A DNA stretch of 64,000 bases from Sphaerochaeta sp. GTDB lineage: Bacteria; Spirochaetota; Spirochaetia; Sphaerochaetales; Sphaerochaetaceae. A program made the position numbers and the translations under genes. Of the stretch, positions 25,278 through 33,879 are shown piece after piece (position 1 is the stretch's first letter; each line of letters starts with the position of its first letter). A model generated the notes under the pieces. That model was given only the letters and a program-made list of their open reading frames with translations. It was not told the origin of the DNA and made no database searches. Where the stretch lies: contig JAGYOG010000002.1 of the NCBI GenBank assembly GCA_018399495.1, positions 1 through 64,000 of the forward strand, read 5' to 3'.

Positions 25278-27776
25278 TCAACACTCGCTATGGCCACAAG
25301 AAAAACATTTCTTGCAACCTTCAATATTCACGAAGGTAGCATTACCACAAACTGGACAGATATCAGGTTTTACCGAAGTCGCTGAAGAATGAAGTCCGAG
25401 ATCGAGCTGTACCTCATCGCTCTCATCATCATCCTCATCAGGAAGACGGGAAGCATCCCTATCGGAGTCAGACGAACCAATATGCTGCTGCAACACCTGG
25501 GCCACTGCATCGGGGAGACTCATCACTCTGTTTCGTCCAAATCCCATGGAACGACCACTGCCAATACCTGAAAGCTGACTGATGATAGCCTGGGCTCGCT
25601 GATCAGGAGTCAAGGGAGACGGCATTCGAAGCAACAAACTGATCAATCTTCCAAGTCCCTCTGCATCAGCTGAAACATCACTACCGACCTTTGCCACATT
25701 GATGAAAATCTCAAAGATATCACTGGGATTCGGGCCATCACAATTAACCGTGATGTATGCGGTTCCAATTGGAGTTGCTTTGCGATACGTGGTCCCCTGC
25801 AGAACAGTAGAACGTACACGTGGCTTGGGCTCGCTGGAACGGGAGACTACAGGAGATTCCTTCTTTTCCTCTTTCTTGACCGTCAATACCTGGGTATCAC
25901 GTGAGCCGTCACGGTAGGTAGTCCCACCTTTACATCCAAGATCATAGAGCAACTCATAAAGATTTCCTGTTTGCTCAATCGTGTACTCCTTGGGAGTATT
26001 ACCTGTCTTGGAAATTGAAGAATCCACCCACTTTTGGATTGCTGCCTGCACCATGACATGCCCCTCGGGAGCAAGGTCCATTGCAGAAACAAAGTAGTCA
26101 GGTTTCTTCTGTCCTGGATGAGCTTTCACCCAATCATCGTACACTTTTACCCGTTCGAGGTTTGTTCCCATTCTACCGGTACGCTCCCATTCCCAGAAAT
26201 AGTAGGGCTCAATCCCGGTGGAGGTATTTACCATCGTACCGGTGGTACCCGTTGGGGCCTGGGTCAGGAGGGTGACATTCCTCAGACCTTGTTCACGAAC
26301 TTTCTTACGAATCTCTTCCGGCATCTGCTTCATAAAGCCACTCTCAAGCAACTTCTCAGCATCAAAGAGAGAAAATCTACCCTTCTCTTTCGCTAGGTCG
26401 CAGCTCTCAGCATATGCCTCTACGCAGATGAACTTGTATAGCTCCTCAATAAAGGTCAGGGACTCATCGCTTCCATAGCCAAGTTCCATCTTGATCAACA
26501 TATCGGCAAGACCCATGGTTCCGAGCCCGATACGACGCTCACTCTGCTGTTGTTTCTTGTTCTCCTCGAAGAAGTAGGGAGTATCATCAATGACATTATC
26601 AAGGAACCGGACTGCCAACCGGACTGCCTTTCCCAGATCCTTGTAGTTTACCTGCTTGTTCTTTACAAACCGGCTAAGGTTGATGGATCCAAGATTGCAC
26701 ACACCCCAAGGAGGAAGCCCCTGCTCCCCGCAAGGATTGGTGCTTTGGATGGAGGAGTAGTACCAGGAGTTGGACATCTTGTTGTAACGATCAATGAAGA
26801 ATACCCCAGGTTCGGCACTCGCCCAAGCACTTTCGATAATGGCGTCCCAAATCTTTCGTGCCTTCATTTTATGATAGACTTGGACTTTATGCCCATCCTT
26901 CTTCCACTTCTCAATATCCCCGTCCCACTTTTCGTTGTATTCAGGATCTGTGGTATCGGGGAAATAGGTTTGCCAATCCGCATCACTGCGAACAGCATCC
27001 ATGAAGTCATCAGTAATCCCGACAGAGATGTTTGCATTGGTTATCTTGCCCATCTCCCGCTTGGACTCAATAAAATCAAGGATGTCGGGATGCCAGACAT
27101 TGAGAATCAACATCAAAGCACCTCGGCGGGAGCCCCCCTGTTCAATCAGGCCGGTTACGAAGCTGAAGAGCCCGCCCCAACTTACTGAACCACTGGAACG
27201 GCCGTTTACGCCCTTGACGTAGCTGTGCCGTGGCCTGAGGGATGATATGTTCATGCCGACTCCACCACCTCGGCTCATAATTTCTGTCATCTGGCCCAAT
27301 GAGGCTATGATGCCACCACGACTGTCCTTCGGGGAAGGGATCACGTAGCAGTTGAAATAAGTCAGGTTCTGATCCGTTCCCGCACCAGTAAGAATCCTGC
27401 CTCCAGGGACGAACTTCCAGTCCTCCAGGAGCCAATTGAACTCTCTTTCCCATTGCTTTCGCACCTCCGGCTTCTCTTGGGAAGCAATACCTTTCGCTAC
27501 ACGAGCAAGCATCTGTGCTGGATCGGTCTCAAGCGGCTTGTCAACATCATCACGTTTCACATGCAAGATAGTGCCTTCATCAAGCTTGACGGTAATGGCA
27601 TCCTCATCGTTCAATTCGTTTACCACTCCAATCTCTCGCTGACCAGTCTTCGGGTTGCTCACGGCAACCACGACATCCCCAACCTCCAACGTCTCCTTCT
27701 GGACGTCTTTCAATGAGTATCGGTCAAGGAAAATCTTGCGACCCAACGGATTCAATTCATTCTTAACAACGCTCAT
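25278..27776 (-). CDS. nrdJ: Adenosylcobalamin-dependent (class II) ribonucleoside-diphosphate reductase
   Basis: 832 residues. Class II marks: GGRILTGAGTDQNLTYFNCYV, the loop STNPCGEQGLPPWGVCNLGSINLSRF with the thiyl-radical cysteine region and catalytic Glu, and LTQAPTGTTGTMVNTSTGIEPYY. The C-terminal region carries the family-specific extension and a zinc-ribbon-like tail with CPVCG and CKKCFSCGHSEC. It makes deoxyribonucleotides using coenzyme B12, needing no oxygen. GAGGA precedes the start. Upstream lie tandem NrdR-like boxes over the promoter and a 140-base leader with a strong stem-loop. Confidence 0.96.
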   Translation of the reverse strand: MSVVKNELNPLGRKIFLDRYSLKDVQKETLEVGDVVVAVSNPKTGQREIGVVNELNDEDAITVKLDEGTILHVKRDDVDKPLETDPAQMLARVAKGIASQEKPEVRKQWEREFNWLLEDWKFVPGGRILTGAGTDQNLTYFNCYVIPSPKDSRGGIIASLGQMTEIMSRGGGVGMNISSLRPRHSYVKGVNGRSSGSVSWGGLFSFVTGLIEQGGSRRGALMLILNVWHPDILDFIESKREMGKITNANISVGITDDFMDAVRSDADWQTYFPDTTDPEYNEKWDGDIEKWKKDGHKVQVYHKMKARKIWDAIIESAWASAEPGVFFIDRYNKMSNSWYYSSIQSTNPCGEQGLPPWGVCNLGSINLSRFVKNKQVNYKDLGKAVRLAVRFLDNVIDDTPYFFEENKKQQQSERRIGLGTMGLADMLIKMELGYGSDESLTFIEELYKFICVEAYAESCDLAKEKGRFSLFDAEKLLESGFMKQMPEEIRKKVREQGLRNVTLLTQAPTGTTGTMVNTSTGIEPYYFWEWERTGRMGTNLERVKVYDDWVKAHPGQKKPDYFVSAMDLAPEGHVMVQAAIQKWVDSSISKTGNTPKEYTIEQTGNLYELLYDLGCKGGTTYRDGSRDTQVLTVKKEEKKESPVVSRSSEPKPRVRSTVLQGTTYRKATPIGTAYITVNCDGPNPSDIFEIFINVAKVGSDVSADAEGLGRLISLLLRMPSPLTPDQRAQAIISQLSGIGSGRSMGFGRNRVMSLPDAVAQVLQQHIGSSDSDRDASRLPDEDDDESDEVQLDLGLHSSATSVKPDICPVCGNATFVNIEGCKKCFSCGHSEC

Positions 27777-27857
27777 GTAATTCCTCTATATGTTTAATTT
27801 AATTCGCAATTCATCTTGATAAGCTTGTTCACTCCCCCTGCCAAAAATACCAGGCAA

Positions 27858-27889
27858 GAAAGAGGGTCGACCCTAGTCGACCCTCTTTC
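27858..27889 (-). promoter_or_regulatory. Perfect 14-bp stem-loop in the nrdJ leader
   Basis: GAAAGAGGGTCGAC and GTCGACCCTCTTTC enclose a 4-base loop. It lies between promoter and start of nrdJ with no U run behind it, so it is not an ordinary terminator. It could stabilise the mRNA or act in attenuation. No B12-riboswitch box (such as GCCACTG) is visible in the leader. Confidence 0.5.
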
Positions 27890-27922
27890 ACCATAGCACG
27901 ACCAACTGAACTTGGCAAGCGG

Positions 27923-27951
27923 ACAATACAACATTTATAGCGCTATGTAAA
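27923..27951 (-). promoter_or_regulatory. nrdJ promoter
   Basis: TTTACA (27951-27946), a 17-base spacer and TATTGT (27928-27923) on the minus strand. The -35 lies inside the proximal NrdR-like box, so a bound repressor would exclude RNA polymerase. Confidence 0.5.
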
Positions 27952-27975
27952 GTTACATAGCGCTATATATAGTGT
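27938..27975 (-). promoter_or_regulatory. Tandem NrdR-like boxes upstream of nrdJ
   Basis: Two related sites, CTATGTAAAGTT (27943-27954) and CTATATATAGTG (27963-27974), are spaced exactly 20 bases apart, two helical turns. The second matches the NrdR box (ACACTATATATAGTGT) closely. NrdR represses ribonucleotide reductase genes when dATP is high and binds paired boxes in helical phase. The first box is also part of a 32-base perfect palindrome (27936-27967). Confidence 0.72.
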
Positions 27976-28214
27976 TATATAGGTTTTATAGTAATCATGT
28001 ATCATCTCTTAAATAATGCGTATTGGAGCCGTCGGAAAAGGACAAACAGGGATACGTATTTTTCTTGTTATTTCTTTCTGGGAATGAGTGAAGTACTGGA
28101 AAAATATTCCCTCAAGGAAGTAAAAAAACAAATGCACATTTTGTGCTTCTTTAGGAATCCTGACCTATGACCAAATGTGAAAATTTGTCTGATGGCTAGT
28201 GCTGTTTTTAATAC

Positions 28215-28238
28215 AGAGCCTCCAAAATTGGAGGCTCT
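28215..28238 (-). terminator. Stem-loop after gdhA, probable terminator
   Basis: AGAGCCTCCAA and TTGGAGGCTCT form a near-perfect hairpin 30 bases after the gdhA stop. The following minus-strand bases are not U-rich, so termination may be weak or rely on another factor. Confidence 0.5.
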
Positions 28239-28268
28239 CATGACACACACCCCGAAAGGAAAACACTA

Positions 28269-29606
28269 TTAATAACCTAGCTGCACCATGGTATTGGCAA
28301 CTTTCTTGAAGCCAGCGATATTCGCCCCCTTCACGTAGTTGATATATCCATCCTCTTCCTTGCCCTCATTGATGCACGCTTGATGGATCTTTCCCATGAT
28401 ACCCTTGAGCTTCTCATCGACCTCTTCGGCGCTCCAAGAAAGATGCATGGCATTCTGACTCATCTCAAGACCGCTGACGGCGACACCACCGGCATTGGCA
28501 GCCTTGCCAGGAGCGTAGGGAACACGATACTCAATGAAATACGTTGTTGCATCACTCGTGCATCCCATATTTGAAGTCTCAACGACATACTTGACCCCGT
28601 TTGCAACGAGTGTCTTTGCATCATCCATATTCAGTTCATTTTGAATAGCACAAGGGAATGCAAGATCTACAGGAACTTCCCAAGGCTTTTTTCCGGCAAC
28701 GAATTTCGCTCCAAATCGCTCAGCATAGGGTGCAACTACATCATTGTTTGAAGAGCGCAGGTACTGCATGAATGCCCACTTTTCAGGAGTCCCCACCCCT
28801 TCTTCGTCATAGATATACCCATCGGGACCACTGATGGCTACGACCTTGGCTCCCAACTCAGTCGCTTTCATAGCAGCTCCCCAAGCTACGTTTCCAAAAC
28901 CACTAAGCGAGATTCGTTTTCCTTCCAAGCTATCCTGATGCGTCTCAAGCATTGCCTGGGCAAAATACATAGTTCCGTATCCAGTTGCCTCCGGACGGAC
29001 CAAGGAACCACCAAAGCCGAGTCCTTTACCGGTCAAAACACCGGTATTCTCTCCTCTGATACGTTTGTACTGTCCATAAAGAAATCCAATCTCACGTGCC
29101 CCTACTCCAATATCTCCAGCAGGAACATCAGTTTCAGGACCGATATATTTCTGTAACTCAGTCATGAAGGAACGACAAAATCGAAGGATCTCACCGTCGC
29201 TCTTGCCACGGGGATTGAAATCACTACCACCCTTTCCACCGCCCATGGGGAGTGTCGTAAGGCTGTTTTTCAATGTCTGTTCAAAACCAAGAAACTTCAG
29301 TGTCCCGAGAGTAACACTGGAGTGAAAACGCAATCCTCCTTTATAAGGACCAATTGCATTGTTGAACTGTACGCGGTATCCACGGTTAACTTGCAGATTA
29401 CCTTCATCATCCTCCCACTCGACTCGAAAGGTGTACACCCGGTCGGGTTCGGTCATTCTCTCGAGAATCCGATACTTTTCATACACAGGATTCTCATTGA
29501 CCACGTCGAGGACACTCTCCACCACCTCGCTTACTGCCTGAATGAACTCAGGTTCGGAGGGATTCTTTCTCTCCAGTTCTTTCATTACTGATTCAAGGGT
29601 ATACAT
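28269..29606 (-). CDS. gdhA: NADP-specific glutamate dehydrogenase
   Basis: 445 residues, the length of the hexameric NADP-type enzyme. Marks: YRVQFNNAIGPYKGGLRFH, the catalytic-lysine region PMGGGKGGSDFNPRGKSD, DVPAGDIGVGAREIGFLYGQYK, Rossmann GFGNVAWGAA and the C-terminal NAGGVAVSGLEMSQN. It makes glutamate from 2-oxoglutarate and ammonia. ATG 29606 is chosen because homology starts here (MYTLESVMKELERKNPSEPEF); the in-frame ATG at 29675 would lie within the promoter TTGACA-17-TACGCT just upstream. Divergent from the PEP-binding-domain gene, with 170 bases between. Confidence 0.95.
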   Translation of the reverse strand: MYTLESVMKELERKNPSEPEFIQAVSEVVESVLDVVNENPVYEKYRILERMTEPDRVYTFRVEWEDDEGNLQVNRGYRVQFNNAIGPYKGGLRFHSSVTLGTLKFLGFEQTLKNSLTTLPMGGGKGGSDFNPRGKSDGEILRFCRSFMTELQKYIGPETDVPAGDIGVGAREIGFLYGQYKRIRGENTGVLTGKGLGFGGSLVRPEATGYGTMYFAQAMLETHQDSLEGKRISLSGFGNVAWGAAMKATELGAKVVAISGPDGYIYDEEGVGTPEKWAFMQYLRSSNNDVVAPYAERFGAKFVAGKKPWEVPVDLAFPCAIQNELNMDDAKTLVANGVKYVVETSNMGCTSDATTYFIEYRVPYAPGKAANAGGVAVSGLEMSQNAMHLSWSAEEVDEKLKGIMGKIHQACINEGKEEDGYINYVKGANIAGFKKVANTMVQLGY

Positions 29607-29776
29607 ACCTAGACTTTTCTCCTTGGTCTGTGCTGCAACAGGTCGTTGCTTGTCCAAAAAGCGTAAACCTGCCATACCAAGATGTCAACGTCAAATTGTG
29701 AAAAACATGATTATAAAAATTTTATTTACCCTATCTTACAATATTATACATATAAATTGAATTTTTAATCAATTTT

Positions 29777-32770
29777 ATGAATATATCGAAACAATATGCA
29801 AACCCCCTCTCTCATGATAAAATACCTAGTATGTATACACTTGACCCAACATGGTTGCCATTCAGCAACCTTATGCTAAGACATATCTACAACGTGCTTC
29901 TCATCTGCAACGATTATGACCGTTTTCTCTTGGAGGAAGACGGACGGGTTGAGGAAGAGTTATATCTTGAATATACCCAGCTTGGGCTGAACAACCCTCC
30001 AAAGTTTACCCATACCAGCACCGCGGAAGAAGCGCTTAACCTCTTGAGCCAGAGAACGTTTGACCTAGTCGTCACCATGCTCGACCTCGGGACCGACTCT
30101 GTTGAGCAGTTGGCTACAACCATCAAGAAGAACAATCCACAGATGCCGGTTATCGCTCTCTCTCCTTCCTCTAGCCACAAGAGAAACAAGATGATCAAGG
30201 GATCAGATTGCAAGGACATTGATTACTTTTTCTATTGGCAGGGGGATCCCACGATATTCCTCGCCATGATCAAGCTGGTTGAGGATAGGATGAACCTTGA
30301 ACACGATACCCAAGAAGCAGATGTACAGCTTATCATCCTGGTAGAGGACTCAGTACGATTCTACTCTTCCTACCTACCCATGATGTACACCACATTGATT
30401 CAGCAAAACCGCTCAGCCATCCTTGAAGCGCTGAACAACTGGGGAAAAACTCTCAGAATGCGTGGCAGACCAAAGATTGCTCTTGCCAGGACCTATGAGG
30501 AAGCCCAGAAACTCTATACCAAGTATCGACACAACATCCTGGGAATCATTACCGACATGTCCTATCTCAAAGAGGGTGAGCAGGATAAGTATGCAGGCCT
30601 GCATCTAACAAAAATGGTTCATGCAAATGATCCAGAACTTCCTATACTGATTCAAAGCAGCGACAACACTGCCCAGGAGATGGCAGAAGACGCAGGAGCT
30701 TACTTCCTCTGGAAAAACAATTCAGCACTCCTGTTTGAACTGAATAAATTCATGACCAAGCACTACGGATTCGGCCCCTTCATTTTCCGTGATCCTGATA
30801 CCATGAAAGAAATTGCCCGCGCTGAGACCATGCGCGACCTGCAGAGGGTCCTTCCCAAGGTCCCGACGAGAAGCTTTGATTTCCACTCTAGGCGAAATGA
30901 TTTTTCACGTTGGCTCAGGGCACAGAGTCTCTATGCCATTGCAGCAAGAATCAAGGACTTGAAAATTCCTGCCAATGGAGATGCAAGGGTAGTGCAGCAA
31001 CAGATGACTGAGATCATCCGCAACTACCGTAAAGAGAGAACCAAGGGAGTCATTGCACAGTTCAGCAGGAACAACTATGACGAGACACTGTTCTTCAGCC
31101 GAATTGGAGGGGGGTCACTGGGAGGAAAGGGCCGTGGGCTTGCTTTCATTGACATGGTGCTTAGAGCAGCCAACCTCCCAGAAAAATACCCGGATGTATA
31201 TCTCTCCATCCCACGTACGGTAGTGGTTACCACCGATCAGTTCATCCAGTTTCTTGAAGAGAATGATCTGAATGACATAGCCTCTGGAGACCTCCCTGAT
31301 GAGACCTTGCTTAAAATTTTCCTCTCTAAACCACTGAGCAATGAATTGGTTCTGAACCTCTCTGAAATTATCCAAGTCATCCATCAGCCTATCTGTGTAC
31401 GCTCTTCCAGCCTTCTGGAAGACTCTCACTACCAACCGTTTGCCGGGGTATATGAAACATGTATGCTCCCCAACCAAGGGTCTGACGAAGCGAGACTCCA
31501 AGAGCTCTGCGATGCGGTGCGAGCAGTCTGGGCTTCCACCTTCTTCAGGAGTGCAAAGGAGTACCTCAAGGCAACAGAGCATATGCTGGAAGATGAGAAG
31601 ATGGCTGTCATCATCCAGCAGGTCATAGGAAGCGACCATGGCCCTTACTGGTATCCAAACATCAGCGGGGTTGCCCGTTCCTTGAACTACTATCCCTTGG
31701 GAGGGGAGAAGCCAGAGGATGGTGTTGGGATGCTCAGCTTCGGCTTCGGCAAATCGGTAGTCGACAACGGCTCTGCCCTCCGCTTCAGTCCCACCCACCC
31801 AAAGCGACCGGCCCAGTTCCTTGGGGGCAACCAGACAAGCAGCCAGAACACCTTCTACGCCCTGAACATGGGAGGCGGTTACCATCCACTTGAAGAGGGT
31901 GGGCTTGAGAACCTTGATCTGCTCAATTTCCGTGAATCCTGGGCTTATCCCGATGCTATCAGATACATTGCAAGCACTTACGATATGGCAAGTGGTCAGC
32001 TCAGCGAGTCCGTCAGGACTGAAGGGGAAAGGGTAATAACCTTCAACGGAATACTCAAGTATGACGCCTTTCCCTTGGCCTCCATCGTCAGGGATGTACT
32101 TCATTTGGGAACAGAGGCAATGGGAAAACCGGTGGAGATAGAATTTGCAGTAAACCTTAATCGTGCTGCCCCCAAGATGAGGGAGTTCAGCCTTCTCCAG
32201 ATTCGTCCGATTGCAGCAGGGAATGAAGAGAGTGATGTCTCAATCAGTGAAAAGGAACGAGAAAATGCTGCCATCCATTCCCATGTGGTCATGGGAAACG
32301 GAAAGATTGACCATGTACAAGACATCATCTACTTGAAACTGGACCAGTTCTCTGCCTCCTCAATGAAAGGGATGGCAAAGGAACTCGACAAGCTCAATGC
32401 CTCAATGGTCATTGCAGAGAAAGACTATATCCTGGTGGTAGCCGGAAGATTGGGGAGTTGTGACCCATGGCTGGGCATCCCCGTGACTTGGTCACAGATA
32501 TCTCGTAGCAAGGTCATCGTTGAAACTGGTTTACAGGGGTTCCAAGTAGAACCAAGCCAGGGGACCCACTTCTTCCAGAACATGACAAGCCTTGGATGTC
32601 TCTACCTCACAATAAACCCAACTTACCAATCTGGTTCAATGCAGTATGAAAAACTTGAAGCACTTCCGGTGGTCTCAGAGACAGAACACTTCATTCATGC
32701 AAGAAGCGAAAAGCCATTGACCATAAAGGTCAACGGCTTCGATGGAGAGGGAGTAGTCCTAGTCGATTAA
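29777..32770 (+). CDS. Two REC-like domains fused to a PEP/pyruvate-binding ATP-grasp domain
   Basis: 997 residues. Residues 30-190 and about 200-350 look like two response-regulator receivers of degenerate kind (IYNVLLICNDYDRFLLEEDGR; LIILVEDSVRFYSSYLP; GIITDMSYLKEG). From about 430 comes a PEP-synthase-type ATP-grasp: SRIGGGSLGGKGRGLAFID, then PICVRSSSLLEDSHYQPFAGVYET and a late LLQIRPI. The phospho-histidine swivel (TSHxA) and PEP-binding barrel of real PEP synthase are absent, so it cannot make PEP alone. It may transfer phosphate in signalling. Starts at 29777 and 29831 are both possible; neither has a ribosome binding site. The latter matches where relatives begin (LPFSNLMLRHIYNVLL). 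Confidence 0.8.
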   Translation: MNISKQYANPLSHDKIPSMYTLDPTWLPFSNLMLRHIYNVLLICNDYDRFLLEEDGRVEEELYLEYTQLGLNNPPKFTHTSTAEEALNLLSQRTFDLVVTMLDLGTDSVEQLATTIKKNNPQMPVIALSPSSSHKRNKMIKGSDCKDIDYFFYWQGDPTIFLAMIKLVEDRMNLEHDTQEADVQLIILVEDSVRFYSSYLPMMYTTLIQQNRSAILEALNNWGKTLRMRGRPKIALARTYEEAQKLYTKYRHNILGIITDMSYLKEGEQDKYAGLHLTKMVHANDPELPILIQSSDNTAQEMAEDAGAYFLWKNNSALLFELNKFMTKHYGFGPFIFRDPDTMKEIARAETMRDLQRVLPKVPTRSFDFHSRRNDFSRWLRAQSLYAIAARIKDLKIPANGDARVVQQQMTEIIRNYRKERTKGVIAQFSRNNYDETLFFSRIGGGSLGGKGRGLAFIDMVLRAANLPEKYPDVYLSIPRTVVVTTDQFIQFLEENDLNDIASGDLPDETLLKIFLSKPLSNELVLNLSEIIQVIHQPICVRSSSLLEDSHYQPFAGVYETCMLPNQGSDEARLQELCDAVRAVWASTFFRSAKEYLKATEHMLEDEKMAVIIQQVIGSDHGPYWYPNISGVARSLNYYPLGGEKPEDGVGMLSFGFGKSVVDNGSALRFSPTHPKRPAQFLGGNQTSSQNTFYALNMGGGYHPLEEGGLENLDLLNFRESWAYPDAIRYIASTYDMASGQLSESVRTEGERVITFNGILKYDAFPLASIVRDVLHLGTEAMGKPVEIEFAVNLNRAAPKMREFSLLQIRPIAAGNEESDVSISEKERENAAIHSHVVMGNGKIDHVQDIIYLKLDQFSASSMKGMAKELDKLNASMVIAEKDYILVVAGRLGSCDPWLGIPVTWSQISRSKVIVETGLQGFQVEPSQGTHFFQNMTSLGCLYLTINPTYQSGSMQYEKLEALPVVSETEHFIHARSEKPLTIKVNGFDGEGVVLVD

Positions 32771-33471
32771 TGCTCTGGATGGGTCTCCTTGTAGGCCCAG
32801 ACCCATATTGCAGTGTGAGAACGGACTGCTTCTACTGCCTTCTCACTATTTCTATCCATAATTGCCTGATGCAATTGTTTATGCACCTCATCAACTCCTT
32901 CATGAATGGGGTTGATGGTCTTGGTGAACAAATCAATTACAAAGGTATAGATATTTTCAACGATGCTGTTATGAGAAAACCGTGCAAGCAAGCGATGATA
33001 TTGCAAGTCTAGGATACCTGCTTTTTGGACAGAAGGATGATCATCACTGAGTTCCTTCTGGAATTCCTTCATTGATTGATCGAGCAACGCCAGTTCTTCA
33101 TCACTTGCCGACTCGATGACCAATTTGACGATACCCTCTTCCAGCAACTGCCTGACCTGAGTCAGTGATTTGTAATCACGGTCTTGTACAAGTATCTGGA
33201 ACAGCTGGGGGTCGAAAAGTCGCTTGTTTGAAGCACTGGAAACAAACGTTCCATGTCCTTGCTTAATCTCAACCACCCCATAGGCAGAAAGAATCTTCAA
33301 GGCTTCCCGCACCGTACCACGCCCAACTTTCAGGCTCTCGGCAAGGGAGATTTCATTGGGAATCATATCCCCGGGAGAAAGCTTCTGGTCGATCAAGAGC
33401 TCCTTGATCTTCTCTATCACCCATTCAACCGCTGATGGACGGCCTTCGCGTACCCTGAACATGTCTTCCAT
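32767..33471 (-). CDS. GntR family (FadR/FCD subfamily) transcriptional regulator
   Basis: 234 residues. N-terminal GntR winged helix with IPNEISLAESLKVGRGTVREALKILSAYGVVEIKQGHGTFV (about residues 35-75), then an all-helical FCD ligand domain with the metal-binding histidines expected in the family (QYHRLLARFSHN, and a final RSHTAIW). It is the last gene of the TRAP/transketolase group and probably its repressor, answering a sugar acid or intermediate. ATG 33471 has AGGGGGA 9 bases before it. A GTATCATAC palindrome lies 29 bases upstream. It overlaps the convergent PEP-domain gene by 4 bases. Confidence 0.88.
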   Translation of the reverse strand: MEDMFRVREGRPSAVEWVIEKIKELLIDQKLSPGDMIPNEISLAESLKVGRGTVREALKILSAYGVVEIKQGHGTFVSSASNKRLFDPQLFQILVQDRDYKSLTQVRQLLEEGIVKLVIESASDEELALLDQSMKEFQKELSDDHPSVQKAGILDLQYHRLLARFSHNSIVENIYTFVIDLFTKTINPIHEGVDEVHKQLHQAIMDRNSEKAVEAVRSHTAIWVWAYKETHPEH

Positions 33472-33499
33472 GGAAATTAATCCCCCTGCATACAGCACT

Positions 33500-33508
33500 G
33501 TATCATAC
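33500..33508. promoter_or_regulatory. Possible GntR/FCD operator before the gntR gene
   Basis: GTATCATAC is a 9-base palindrome of the kind bound by FadR-type GntR proteins. A related repeat (CATCATACATCATACATATG, 40291-40310) lies before the first gene of the operon. Confidence 0.35.
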
Positions 33509-33537
33509 CAAGAGCTCTTGATGAAAGCAAGGAATCA

Positions 33538-33879
33538 TCAATCCTTGTAATCATCCCTCGAGGGGGAGAAACACTCAATAAGTTCTGTATCCTCAAGAAT
33601 CTTGGAACCATGGGGATCCATGGAAGCAAAGTAGTACGCATCTCCAGCGTGGAGATCCAAGACCTCACCATCTCCCTTGATGAAATGGATATGCCCCTTT
33701 ACCACAAAGCCATTCTGGCTTTCAGGGTGGGTATGCATCTCCAGCGTGGATCCTTTCTCGAGGTAGAAATAGCAGATCATGCTATCCTTGTCATAGGTCA
33801 AGGTAACCCGTTCAATTCCCTTCGCCCGTTCCACTTTCTTGTCTGTATGCAGATTTCCTCTGTGTTTTTTCTGATCCAT
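33538..33879 (-). CDS. Cupin domain protein
   Basis: 113 residues, one cupin barrel. Metal-site motif 1 is MHTHPESQNGFVVKGHIHF (two His, Glu, then His) and motif 2 is AGDAYYFASMDPHGSKIL with the fourth ligand. Such small cupins act as sugar or sugar-acid isomerases, or as sensors. Its ATG overlaps the stop of the transaldolase-like gene by one base, so the two are translationally coupled. Being inside a sugar-cleavage operon, an isomerase or mutarotase role is a reasonable guess. Confidence 0.85.
   Translation of the reverse strand: MDQKKHRGNLHTDKKVERAKGIERVTLTYDKDSMICYFYLEKGSTLEMHTHPESQNGFVVKGHIHFIKGDGEVLDLHAGDAYYFASMDPHGSKILEDTELIECFSPSRDDYKD

Larger units (their letters stand above)
27777..28268. 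other. Intergenic region: nrdJ leader, NrdR boxes, gdhA terminator
   Basis: About 490 bases without a gene. From left: nrdJ leader with a perfect hairpin (27858-27889), nrdJ promoter (27923-27951), two NrdR-like boxes within a 32-base palindrome (27938-27974), a stretch with nothing recognisable (27990-28210), and a stem-loop after gdhA (28215-28238). Confidence 0.6.

Noticed and set aside
27776-27916. Cobalamin riboswitch in the nrdJ leader
   Set aside because: The leader is too short and lacks the conserved B12 box; only a simple stem-loop is present.
28068-28250. Minus-strand open frame of 60 codons between nrdJ and gdhA
   Set aside because: It overlaps the gdhA stem-loop and lacks a ribosome binding site; composition is not protein-like.
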